64,000 nucleotides of DNA from Ilex aquifolium (taxonomy: Eukaryota; Streptophyta; Magnoliopsida; Aquifoliales; Aquifoliaceae), in the NCBI GenBank assembly GCA_951799425.1, contig OX637393.1:33967244-34031243 (forward strand). The letters are read 5' to 3'. Both the position numbers and the translations under genes were made by a program. The number at the start of each line of letters is the position of its first letter. The stretch's first letter is position 1. This document shows positions 23,399 to 34,509 of this stretch, piece by piece. Below the pieces are notes generated by a model. The model did no database searches. It worked only from the letters and a program-made list of their open reading frames with translations, and had not been told where the DNA came from.

Positions 23399-24060
23399 CT
23401 AAGACAAACCAAGAATTTTCTTAGAACGATCCCTTAGAATCTTATCTCCGAGCACATAACTTGCTTTGCCCAAGTTCTTCATCTCAAATGTTGAGGACAA
23501 CCATTTTTGAGTGGTGATAATCATCTCCTTATTATTTCCAGCCAATAAAATATCGTCAGCATATAAAGATAGAATCAATAAGCTATCTTTAGACCGTTTA
23601 ACATACACACAATGGTTTTTATCGATCATCATAAACTCATTTGAAGTGATAGCTCGATGAAACTTTAGATATCATTGTCTGGATGACTGCTTCAGGCCAT
23701 AAATGGATCGTTGGAGTTTACAAACTTTGTTCTCCTGACCCACCACCACGAAGCTCTCAGGTTAATCCATATAGATCTTCTCATCCAGTTCTCCATTAAG
23801 AAATGCAGTTTTAACGTCCATTTGATATAGTTCTAAATCCAAATGTACAACAATAGTTAGATTCATTCGAATCGAGACAAACCTTACAACTGGAGAAAAG
23901 GTTTCCCCGTAGTCCATACCCTCTCTCTGGGTGTAACCTTTTGCCACTAGGCGAGCCTTATGCCTTTCTATGGATCCATCCACCTTGTGCTTAATTTTGA
24001 GAACCCATTTGTTCCCAATGGCCTTACGGCCAGATAGAAGGTCAACCAAGCCCAGACTTG
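23399..24060 (-). pseudogene. copia reverse transcriptase remnant
   Basis: Includes AIGNKWVLKIKHKVDGSIER, ELYQMDVKTAFLNGELDEKI, LYADDILLAGNN (the YADD catalytic box) and FEMKNLGKASYVLG. All are copia RT signatures, read on the minus strand. Broken fossil. Confidence 0.82.
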
Positions 24061-24391
24061 ATTAGCCTTTATTGACTCCATCTCATCATTCATTATAGTT
24101 ATTCACTCATTATTAGCAGGTGATCATATAGCCTCTTTAATATTTTTAGGTTCGGCATCATCATAAGGAGCAACCATGAAAGCTTCTCCTTCAATCTCAA
24201 AATGACGTCGAGGGATGGTTCCACGCTTGCTTCTACGTAACTCTTGTGTCGTATGGATGTACATCCATTAGAACTGATCCTCCATTGAGTATATCGCTTC
24301 CACTGTCTCTAGGAGGTGACAAAACTATTTTCTCGGTCTCTACTTGGTTAGTGGGTATATCTCTTTGGGATCATCTAACTCATAGAGTTCT

Positions 24392-26772
24392 TGTAATGCC
24401 CCAAATACCACCCTGGACGGCATTACATTCTAAAACTATTTATACCATGAGAGCAACTAATAAAAATCCATGAATAACTGGGGGTCCCTAATTTAACAAA
24501 ATTTGGGCAGAGTCTCCTTTGTTCGGGGAGCTCTACCCCAAAACACAACATGTGCAATTATACTACATTGACAACACCAGGTCCATTGATTCATAAAAAT
24601 ACTTACATCATTATCCAAAAGAATATGCCAAACCATGGCATCTACATCCCAAAAGAATTAAATTACACTTGGCAGCGGAAACATACAAATAATGTTAGAC
24701 TTTACATTGCCTCAAAAGGAACTTCCTAGTTTATCACAAAAGAAAATAGAACACTAAGCGTCTCCATTGGGATCTACGTTCCCTTCTATGGGAGCTTCCC
24801 AATGTCCCGGCTCGTCAGTTCCGAGCTCCTCCTCTAGACAAAGACCTGAAATATGTTGTTTGTAGGGGGTGAGCACTAAGCTCTGTAGCAACATTCCTCC
24901 CAAACTCGAACAAGGTTTATAAAAGCATATAAAATGGCCGGTCTCATTTCACAAATAGCATATATAATCTTTGAAGTAAAACAAGGACATTTTACAACGG
25001 ATCTCAAGTTTAAGTAGCAATAGTACTAGAAATGAACAATAACAACCAATTCTAATAAACATCCATTTTCAAAATATAAACCATTTCCCACACATGATAT
25101 AATATTGTCCTCCATGTCATGAGCATCCTTACAAGGAACCTCTCACCCCCAAGGTTTGGTTTCTCAAGCATCCTTACAAGGAACCTCTTGAGAAAATCAC
25201 ATACTGTCCTATTTTGGCATGAGCATCCTTACAAGGAACCTCTCACCCTCAAGGTTTGGTTTCTCAAGCATCCTTACAAGGAACCTCTTGAGAAAATCAC
25301 ATACTGTCCTCTTTTGGCATGAGCATCCTTACAAGGAACCTCTCATCCTCAAGGTTTAGTTTCGTTGATATGAGCATCCTTACAAGAAACCTCTCACCCA
25401 TGTTCGTCCAACAACCATAAAATAAATACAATACCAACTATTCTCTCAAATACCCAACAATTACACAAGTCCCCAATTTACAAGTAATTTCCAAGAAAAA
25501 TCTCCAATTCTCACAAGTGATATCTCCAACGGACCAAATTCAAGAAAAAGTACAAGAGATCATACTAACATCATTATAATACTCAACACAAAGCTCTAGA
25601 GTCTTCAAAGCCAAATTTGAGTGAAGATAGAGAGAGAAATCCATGTTTCTCACAAACTAAGGTTTTTATGGCTCTCCACCCATAACTTTTCCCAAAACAT
25701 AATAAAGTTTGCAATAATACCAAGAGAAAAGGAACTCATAGCAAATAGATATGATTAGAAGTCCAAACATACATATAAATTAACCCTAACATCAATGAAC
25801 AAGAATGGAAGAAAACCCCTACCTTGATGTTCTTGAAAATCTAGGGTTTGATCTTGAATCACTCTTAAATCCTTTGTTTCTCCCTTTTGATCTTGTGTTT
25901 TCTCCTTCTTTATTCTTTTCTAAGACTCTCTCTAGGATTCCAAGAGGTGTGGGTAAGGGTGTAGTGAAAGTGTAGAAGAACAGAGTAGAAGAATGGTGTT
26001 CTTGAGGAATTTCGGTTTTGATCTCTATAAGGGGTAACTCTCTCAAGATCTTTGTGTTTTTCTCTCCTTTTCTCTTCTCTTAGGGCTCTAAGATGTTTGG
26101 GGTGAGAGTGGGATGGAAGAATGGGTCAAATGAGGCTTAAAAGGGTATTTTAAAACACCAAAATCCTGACTTTTACTGTTCCAAACTTCGGGCGTACCGG
26201 TACGCTGTACCGGTACGGTTTAGCTACTGGTTCGGGCGTACCGGTACTGTGTTCCGGTACACTTCGGCTACTTCGACTTCCAGGGAAGTTTTGACCCATT
26301 TAGAGGTTGAATTGGAAAATTTTCATGAGATACACTTTTATAGCCCTAGATGTCTACTATCTAATGTAACATTTTCAAATCAATTGGACATAAGGATAAA
26401 AAGTTATGGCCAAAATACTAAGCAGTGTCCAAGATCCATTTTTACCCAACTCTCTCTAAATGTGTCTTTACTCCAAAATACTTCCTAACTTCCAATACAC
26501 CTCATATTACCTCTCCCAAGGTTGTTCAACCTTCCGGATTCAATGGACACCTTATTTTGACCTAAAAATATTTAGAAATTCTTCTAATCACCCTTTCCAA
26601 GTTTAAACGTCTTTAAAACTCAAACTTCCCAATCAATATGCATCTCTAGCATTTCTCCTACTATTACAATCTATATAGTTCATTCTTACATCATTACACA
26701 TATCCACATTTTTACAACAATTATTTACTATATATCTATATACATAAATAAAAGAAAATGCGGGGTGTTACA
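24392..26772 (-). repeat. solo LTR, 2.38 kb, probably gypsy
   Basis: Starts TGTAATGCCCC and ends GGGGTGTTACA, with a perfect 5-bp duplication GTTCT at 24387-24391 and 26773-26777. TG...CA ends plus 5 bp are the LTR signature, and the TGTAACACCCCGCA start on the minus strand is common in large gypsy LTRs. There is no internal coding domain. It therefore looks like a whole LTR left after recombination between the two LTRs of an element. It interrupts the copia pol region. It contains a 100-bp tandem repeat at 25121-25402 and a cluster of TACCGGTA palindromes at 26193-26260. Confidence 0.85.
25121..25402. repeat. 100-bp tandem repeat inside the solo LTR
   Basis: Units begin GAGCATCCTTACAAGGAACC at 25121, 25221 and 25321, with a shortened fourth at 25372. 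Each full unit itself contains a second internal AGCATCCTTACAAGGAACCT, so the structure is a higher-order repeat. Confidence 0.9.
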
Positions 26773-27601
26773 GTTCTATTCCTTTAGACACATCTCCTCT
26801 GATAGGGAAATCCTCTTCAAGGAAAATTGCATCCCTTGACTCAATTTTAGTTACCCTTCCATCAAGTTGTTCACCTATAAACACGTAGCCCTTAGAGTGC
26901 TCAGAATAGTGGATGAAGATATGCATCTTCCCTATAGGACCTAACTTCCCATATTTATGAGAAGTATTGTGTACATATGCCGCTGAACCCCATGGCTGTA
27001 AATTATTTAAGTCAGGTTTTCTGTCTGTCCATAACTCATATGGGGTAGAAGGAACTGATTTAGAAGGCACTTGGTTAAGGATATAAGCAGCAGTCAATAA
27101 AGCATCTCCCCAGTATAAAATTGGAATATGAGTCTGTGCCATCATAGACCTAACCATATCCAGTAAGGTGCGATTTCGCCTCTCCGCTACACCATTTTGT
27201 TGCGGAGTGTTAGGTATTGTCAATTGCCTGATTATTTCTTTTTCTTCACAAAACTCTTTAAATTATTCAGATAGATAGACGTGACCTCAATCGATTCTAA
27301 GAACCTTAATGTTATTGTCTCGTTGATTCTCAACCTCTTTAATGTAACGTTTGAATTAATCCAATGCTTCAGACATGTGAGAAATCAAATAGACATGACC
27401 GAAGCGTGTAAAGTCATTTATAAAAGTGATGAAATAGGATGCACCATGTATTGCCTTCACATTTATTGGGCCACATATATCTGAGCGTATTAATTGCAAT
27501 GGAATAGATGTTCTTTTGGCCTTACCAAATGGTTTTCTAGTTGCCTTACCTGCGAGACAATTTTCACATGTGGGCAAGTTGATTTTAGCGAGTGGGCCCA
27601 A
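26773..27601 (-). pseudogene. copia integrase remnant
   Basis: Minus-strand words CENCLAGKATRKPF (zinc-binding end), PLQLIRSDICGPINVKA, YFITFINDFTRFGHVYL, then IPNTPQQNGVAERRNRTLLD and KSVPSTPYELWTDRKPDL, in the order of a copia integrase. Broken fossil. Confidence 0.82.
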
Positions 27602-28059
27602 AAGTCCGTTTCTAGCTAATCAGTTCATTCTATCATGCTCAATATAACCTAATCTAGCATGCCATCTAATACAACACTATCCCTAGATGAAACATTAGAA
27701 TAAGTTTCATTACTAGAATGGTCAATATCTAATACAATAAAACCATCGGATGTATAACTAGATGGTCCAAATCCATAGAATTTAGTTCCCTTATAAATGC
27801 CAACATGTTGGCCTTCAAAAAGAAAAATAAAACCTACTCTTATTAAGCTAGTAACTGACAACAAATTTCGTCGGATTCTTGGAGCATATAATACATCATG
27901 AAGGTATAGAATGTGCCCATGTCACAATTCCAGTTTGTAAGTGCCAATACCAAGCACATCTATACTGGTCTCATCCCCCATGTAAATTCGTTTGCTTCTA
28001 GCTGGAACTCGACAGTACTCTACAAATCTGAATCTATGTCTCGTTATGTGCTATGTTAC

Positions 28060-28904
28060 TCCTGAGTCTACAATCCATGAATTAGGAGAGTGAGCAACAA
28101 AAACTTGACTAGTAACTAAACATTCGATGCGAAAGACAGAGAGCGTACCTTCTTCGACTCAATGCTGAAGTGACCCTTCTTACCAGCTCTTTTACCCTGT
28201 TTATGCTTGTTATACCTAGAGTGACCAGCCCTAGTTTAAGTATCAGACCTATTTTCACCGCGCTTGTGCTTGGACCCGAACGTCTTGCGCGAGCCAACTT
28301 TAGCCATATAAGAGCTACTCTCACCTTTGGTAGCCTCCAAGCGCTTAGCCTCAAGCTCAAAGTAACGCGATACATTCTCGAATATTTTCACACTCTCATT
28401 ATGTGTCATGTTTTGTTTCATATCCTCCCATGATGGTGGAAGGGAGCGAAGTACAGCTTGAACTTCTTGTTCATCGGTCAACACATGACCAGCAGCGCCT
28501 ATATCACGTACCATAGAAGTCATAGCCCTCAAGCGTTGTTTCATTGTATGTTCTGGCTTCTTTTAATATGAGTCAAACCTCATAGGCAAACCACGAAGCC
28601 TAACCAGAGAAATAATACCAAACTTCTCTTTGAGGACCTTCCACATGGCGTAAGCTATGGAGTAATTCTCAAATTCAAGAATAAGGTCATCTTGTATGCT
28701 TGCTTGCATTGTATAGCGCGCAAGTCGATCCTTATTCTGCCAATATTGGTAATTCTCTTGTTCTTGGCGTGTTCGAACAGTCTCTGGCAGTATAGAGTTA
28801 AGGGTATCCAATACTTGTTGCTCATACAGGACAAATTGAATCTTACGACGCCATATGTCATAGTTATTGCCGTTCAATTTGTCGCCCTTAGTTAATTCAG
28901 CCAC
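28060..28904 (-). pseudogene. copia gag remnant and protease start
   Basis: Gag begins MAELTKGDKLNGNNYDIWRR, followed by LRGLPMRFDSY, RSLPPSWEDMKQNMTHNESV and an ELEAKRLEATKGESSSYMA segment, all typical of the UBN2-type gag. A WIVDSGVT word near 28060-28080 is the protease active-site region. Broken fossil. Confidence 0.78.
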
Positions 28905-30162
28905 TATGTTTTTAGTAGTTATTATGATTTAATCTACCTGTAGAGACAATGCGTATGGGATATTAGCACAACATATTCTATAATTTTGCCAAAAAAATCT
29001 AAATTCAAGTTTTAACAACTTTCACAAGTTGCGAGACCGAAAGTTCACTAAGTTCCCAATCATCTCCTACACCACAAGTGATTACTAATAACACTTAATT
29101 TAATTAATGGGCAAAATTTCAATTTCCTAATACCGAACAAAATAAAACTCCCACTAGATCTAGTATCTCTAGGGATACTAATCATAATTAATTTCATATT
29201 ATGCATGTTCTTACTTTAAATAAAAAAAATACATGCCAATTCGATCTAGGGATATGAAATTCTAATTTAAATGATGCTAAACAACAAAATAAATGCAACT
29301 AGTATATCCATCATGCTAACATAATTCTATATACAATACCAATAGGCTACATTAGAAATCATGTATTTATTTCATTTTTAGAATTTTAAGCAAATAAAAT
29401 TTGATCCCATAAACTATCAGTAAAGAATTAAAATTTGATCACCATATGTTGTTATTGTTCAGTAGCCCAATATTTATAATTCTAATCCAAGAGGCATATG
29501 CACTAAAAACCAAACAACCAAAAAACACTATGCAATAGACATTCTTTATGAGGCAATTCATTTTTAAATTTAGCGTCATTGGTTAATCCATTTTTTACGT
29601 CAACGTTTGTATAGTCAAACTAAAATGGGTCTTTCTGATGGACCCAAAAGCAAACCAAAGGCAATGATAATGATACCCCAAAAAATGTCTTATATCTACT
29701 TGTGTTGACTACGTCATGATTGATCTTGAATTCTAAAAGACATATGAAACAAGGAAAACCAGAATTTCTAGTAGAATGGGCCTGGTGGGGAAAAATGTTT
29801 AATAACGGTGACGGGCCAAAGTCGCGATCGATCTATACAGTAGGACAAAAAAAAAACCTTGCCTTTCTCGAAGTCATTAGTTCCATCGTGCAGTGGCGGT
29901 AACGTGTCGATGATTTACGGGCTAATTTTTTTTTATAAACAAAATTCAAACTCTAAACCCTAAGACCGTTTCTCACGAAACTCAGAGTGGTTCATATACA
30001 TATGAATTGAAATATATTAAAATTTCAAAACATTCGAAGTTCGTTTGTTCGAGATTCCATTAAAGCCTGTTCGAATTTTTTTTCTTGCAAAAATAGTATT
30101 TCTTAACTATTAATAATTGATCTCACAGGTACGAGAACACCCTTAAATATCTCTGATACAAA
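28905..30162 (-). other. untranslated leader of split copia
   Basis: About 1.25 kb of AT-rich DNA between the 5' LTR and gag, with no recognisable domain. Confidence 0.5.
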
Positions 30163-30631
30163 TGTTGAGAATCGTATTTATATTGCGAAAACGTAGGATC
30201 AAAAACATACCTTATTTGCTTTAATCTTAAAAATCGTTTGAGAATGTTTCACGTACTTTAGAATCCGAAAATCGTATTTTCTTCAATTCATCAAACAGTA
30301 TGGTGTTGTTGCACAATAGGAATCAACACCGAATTTTCACAGCACAAAAGTCTTTCAACGTTATATAGGGAAAGAGAGAGAAACATAATAGGAGATTTTA
30401 ATGTTTGATTAAAGATCTCATCTATTAGATTACCTTGGGTTTATATAGAAAACCAATGGGTGTCATTAAGATACACATCTATAGGGACATGTCTGTTAAT
30501 ATTTAACAGACATGTATTTTGGGTGGTAAAGGACACCTCCAAAAAGACATGCCACTTTGAACATTCTTTAATTTAGATCGACCTACTATGAGCCTTTCAA
30601 TTCGGGTCCATGACTCAACCAATATCAAACA
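30163..30631 (-). repeat. 5' LTR of split copia
   Basis: Partner of 21073-21546, followed by TTATG, the second copy of the target duplication. Confidence 0.9.
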
Positions 30632-30800
30632 TTATGTCTGATAAAGCAAAAGTCTTCGTCCTTATCTGGATTTGATTATATTGTTTGAATAGATGAACTT
30701 GCAAAAGATAAACATGCTAGCTAAGTTTCCTATCATTGGGCAATGCTTCCAGTAGCTATGGCTCACACTTGATCAACATATTATGGCTGGTTATCATGGT

Positions 30801-30995
30801 TAGGGGTGTTTAAATTTTCGATTATTGACCTTATCTGACCCTATTCAATTCTATTGATTGACTACCAAAAAATCGTATAGACCACCGGAAGAATTTTGGA
30901 TATTTCACAAAAATCGGGTAATAATTCAAAATACTCATAAAAATTTTGGATTCTTACCCGACCCTATCCGCATATATATATATATATATATGTGC
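30801..30995 (+). mobile_element. hAT miniature element, left part only
   Basis: Begins TAGGGGTGTTTAAATTTTCG and can be followed phrase by phrase against 54379-54565 (GTAGACCAACGGAAGATCTT versus GTATAGACCACCGGAAGAAT), down to the (AT)n run. No matching right end was found, so the element is truncated. Confidence 0.65.
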
Positions 30996-31378
30996 ATGCT
31001 AGTAAGATCCCGTGCGACCCAAGGCAAATCGTTTGTCAACTCAACATTAATGAAAGTGAAAATGCAAAGTTAAAAATCTGCTACATATTCATTCATGCAA
31101 CTTTAAAATTAAACTACTAATAACAAAATAAAACGTCTCTAAATATAAATGTGTTTAAAACAAATTGACCCAAATATATAACATCCATAAAAATATAGCT
31201 ACTACGGCACGCCACTAAAATTGTAACTGTTACCCTTATCCTCAAAATAAGCACCTGTTGTTAAAAGTTTTAATTTGTTAATGTGAATGTTTAGGAATTA
31301 TTTTAAAATTGGGTCTAGATTGTGTCAGTAATTACACTGAATATGTACAATATTTATTAAAAGTTTTAGGCATGTTAT

Positions 31379-31820
31379 TTAATTAGTTTTTGTATTTCTT
31401 TAGAAATATATCATTTGAACAGCGGGTCAAATGTATGACTATATTTTTAATTTAATTAGTTTTTGTATTTCTCTTTTTGAGGTGAAAATTAATGTTTGGT
31501 AATCTATTTGATAGTATATTAATAACATCATTATAAATGTACTAAATTATATCAAATAATTTAATTTAATTAGTTTTTGTATTTCTTTAGGAATATATCC
31601 TTTGAACTGTGGGTCTGAAATGTTTGACTATATTTTTAATTTAATTAATTTTAACATTTCTTTTTTTGAGGTGGAAATTAATGTTTGGTAATCTGTTTGG
31701 TAGTATATTAATAACATCATTATAAACGTACAAAATTATATCAAATAATTTAATTTAATTAATTTTCGTATTTTTTTATGAATTAGAAATTAATGTTTGA
31801 TAATATGTTTGGTAATGTTC
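31379..31820. repeat. tandem repeat, unit about 188 bp, 2.3 copies
   Basis: The phrases AATTAGTTTTTGTATTTCTT (31381 and 31568, a third decayed copy near 31756), GAGGTG.AAATTAATGTTTGG (31479 and 31668) and ATTAATAACATCATTATAAA recur at spacings of 187-189 bp. AT-rich, non-coding. Confidence 0.85.
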
Positions 31821-31899
31821 AAAATAGATCAACCGTAATTCACGGCATGTATAATCCATATCAATGAACATGATAATAAAGCATTTAAACACAATAAAC

Positions 31900-32475
31900 A
31901 TGAAGAATAAGGTAGAGATTGATGATGCACAAAAATGGCTTTGCACACCACCTGTTAAATGTAATTAATAAATGCAGTAAAACAATAGAGAATAGGAAGA
32001 GGCAGAATTTATAGTGGTTCGGTCAACGTGACCTACGTCCACTCTTGAATGGCTTTGGTTGCCGGGGAGCTTTTATTAACTCAAGGGAGCGGGGAGCAGA
32101 GTTTACAAGCTTTGAGAGAGAAGAGGGAGAGTCGTGCTCAGGTAAGTGTCCTGCCCCCCAAGTGTTTGTGGGGCTTACAATTTATAAGGGTCCCCTAACA
32201 GGTTGGGCTACTCTTCAGCAACTTAGCAAGCATTTCGATGGAGCTCACGACTTATCCTCAACGGGCGAGGTGGTTGAGGAGCTTCCATGAGATGCGGTCA
32301 AAGATAAGGTGAGGGTGGATCATTTCCTTCCGCTGTGCAGGTGATGCTCCTCTGCTCTCCCCTTGATGACGTGGCTAGGCATGGAGCCTGATTGGGCTTG
32401 GTGGATCTTAAATGAAGTTGGGCTCCTCAAATGGGGATTTGGGCTTTTTATATAGATTGGACCATTTCGGCTTGA
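31900..32475 (-). other. possible LTR fragment, GC-richer island
   Basis: Differs in composition from the AT-rich flanks and contains the phrase TATAGTGGTTCGGTCAACGT, of a kind I associate with plant LTRs. No partner copy or target duplication was found. The 81-codon open frame at 32045-32290 has no resemblance to a known family. Confidence 0.3.
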
Positions 32476-33596
32476 CCCATCAGAGATGATTAATTAACGT
32501 AAAAATCATACATGATAATATAGAGTTAGTGAACTATAAATCGGTTGCAAGTTGTTTAATGAGATAAATATCTAACTTGAACAGATTCTAAGATATACTA
32601 CGAAAGATGATTGCTGATTTGTTAGAATTATTGCAGGCAACGATATGAGAGTGACCTGCACCAATAAAATATATTAAAAAAAAATTATGAATGCGAATGT
32701 CAACAAAAGCAATACACTTGGATCAAAAAATAAAAACAAAGACAATACACACCGTTGTAAACTGAGAACATCTACAGAAGGAGTACCCCAACGGTGTGTA
32801 ATCTTGAATGTTCCCTAGCAGTGCAAAAATTCACCATTGAGAAAGACCTGAAGTTCATTGTTGGTGACCGAAATAGAGATATTTGTAAGACAAAAGAAAA
32901 AGGCGGGAGAAATTTGAAGGGGCATAATTATGGGAGTGGAAAAAGAGATAAGGTTAGCTAGTTAGTTACCGAAAAAACAAAACAAAATAGAAAAATGTTA
33001 CATAATTTAAATGAAACTCAAAAGTTAAAACTCAAATATATATCATCTCTTATATGAGTGTGGGATGAGTGGGTCCCACTAAAAAAATTAATGGGACCCA
33101 TTCATCCAAATGATGATATGCATTTGGGTTGCAACTTTTTGGGTTTCATTTGAATTTTATAGCATTGCTCAAAAAAATATCTAGTTAGTTACAGAAAACA
33201 AAAAATCTAGTTTAAAATTTAGTTATTCAAAAAAAAAATGATAGATTAAATTATCCAGCATTAAAAATTTGACCATTATCTATCACTTTAAAAATATAGT
33301 TGTCTTTATCTTTATCTAGAGATATAGATTAAATTATTCAGCAAATTTTAAAAATACCAATAGAAATAAGTCAAGTAAGTTTTTCTAAAACTAAGAAGTC
33401 AAAAATTCAAGAAAAAAGGAATTGAAGTTTGGGATGATCCATTTGTTGACCAAAGTGGTGATACTTCTTTTTTTTTTATACTTCATCAAGAGTTTATTAA
33501 GAATAAGGAATTAGGGTTTAAATAGGACTCTATATGTATTTAGTTAGTTTAGATAGGACTCTCCTATCATCATCGTTGTATCTCTTGTGCTCCTTA
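32476..33596. other. AT-rich spacer around a foldback element
   Basis: No gene. Contains the foldback element at 32990-33170 and, on both sides of it, a near-repeated phrase CTAGTTAGTTAC (32958 and 33181), suggesting a local duplication. The last 100 bp has LTR-like phrases (TAGGACTCTCCTATC, CTTATAAATA) that stop at the MULE. Confidence 0.45.
32990..33170. mobile_element. Mutator-type foldback MITE, 181 bp
   Basis: The arms fold back on each other: left GAAAAATGTTACATAATTTA, right (reversed) GAGCAATGCTATAAAATTCA, with an inner GTGGGTCCCACT turn. Flanks AACAAAATA and AAAAAAATA agree at 8 of 9 bases, as expected for a 9-bp duplication. Same family as 46423-46593 and 48594-48765. Confidence 0.78.
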
Positions 33597-33605
33597 TAAA
33601 TAATA

Positions 33606-33860
33606 GGGTAAACCACATAAATGGTCCCTGAATTTTGTTGTTTGTTTTAAATTACACCCTAAACTTTCAATTTTTTTATTTTATCCCCTAAACTATTTAA
33701 ATCATTTTAATCAACACCTTCCATTAGACTTTAGCGTTAAATAGGGATAAAACCCTAACGGCAACTGCAGATGGCATATAGTGAAGGGCATTTTCGACAT
33801 TTCACCTATTGTGTAACAGTTTAAGCGCCAAAATTCCCTCCCATTACTTGATGCTCTGTT
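33606..33860 (+). repeat. left terminal inverted repeat of the MULE
   Basis: About 255 bp, inverted copy of 38420-38677. Matching continues through TTTTAATCAACACCTTCC and stops near the phrase GATGCTCTGTT. Long arms are typical of classic MULEs. Confidence 0.93.
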
Positions 33861-34114
33861 CCGAGACCTAAACCCTTCATCTCCTACATTCAATGACTAA
33901 ACCATAATAACTTGGTTAGGGTTAGGGTTTTGGGTTCCTGATTCTCATATTGACTAAATGCTGTAAATAGATAGACCTTTCATTTCCTTCCCATCTCCTA
34001 ATCATCTCCAACATTGAACTACTAAACCACAATGACTTGGTTATTGCAGATAGCGGGTGTTATCTTCCATCCACAACAAGTCTACTATAAGTATTGCATC
34101 TCATACCTGTAATT

Positions 34115-34335
34115 TTCGTTGTTGGGTGTTGGGTATTGGGTATTAGACTAATTTTCGTGTTGTTGGCTTTTCGGTGTTGGGTATTGGGTTTTAGGTATTG
34201 TGTTCCTTAAAGAAATCAGGTGTTGGGTAGTGTTGTTAGGTGTTGGGTCCTGTGTTCCTTATAGAATTTGCGTGTTGGGTGTTGGATGTTGGGTATTGGA
34301 TATTGTGTTCCTTAAAGAATTTGGGCATTGGATAT
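34115..34335 (+). repeat. degenerate tandem repeat beneath the MULE promoter end
   Basis: Words GGTGTTGGGTATTGG and TTGTGTTCCTTAAAGAAT alternate several times between the inverted repeat and the transposase start. Subterminal tandem repeats often bind transposase in DNA transposons; here that role is only an inference. Confidence 0.65.
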
Positions 34336-34509
34336 ACAACGCTAATTCTATAAGTAATGCAATATTTAATCCATATTTTGTTGGCTATAACATCGAACTA
34401 ATTTATTTGGATTTTTCTACATTGATTGTCAGTATTTGACTGTAATTTATTCTTGTGTTGGCTTCACAATACATGAGTAGGTCTGTACCCAAAATTTTTC
34501 ACTATAGAG

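Larger units (their letters stand above)
21073..30631 (-). mobile_element. Ty1/copia LTR element, minus strand, split by a solo LTR
   Basis: LTRs at 21073-21546 and 30163-30631 (about 470 bp) enclose gag, integrase, RT and RNase H in copia order on the minus strand. A perfect 5-bp duplication TTATG lies at 21068-21072 and 30632-30636. A primer-site-like TTGTATCAGAGAT (minus strand) borders the 5' LTR and a purine tract GGTGGGAGA borders the 3' LTR. The coding region is interrupted between RT and integrase by the solo LTR at 24392-26772, so its own length is about 7.2 kb. The LTRs differ noticeably (well over one site in ten), so it is old. Broken, with ten or more breaks. Confidence 0.92.

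Noticed and set aside
25119-25322. 67-codon frame in the solo LTR
   Set aside because: Produced by the 100-bp tandem repeat; no family resemblance.
25121-25402. Regularly spaced repeat resembling a CRISPR array
   Set aside because: Eukaryotic LTR context, units are contiguous and there are no unique spacers.
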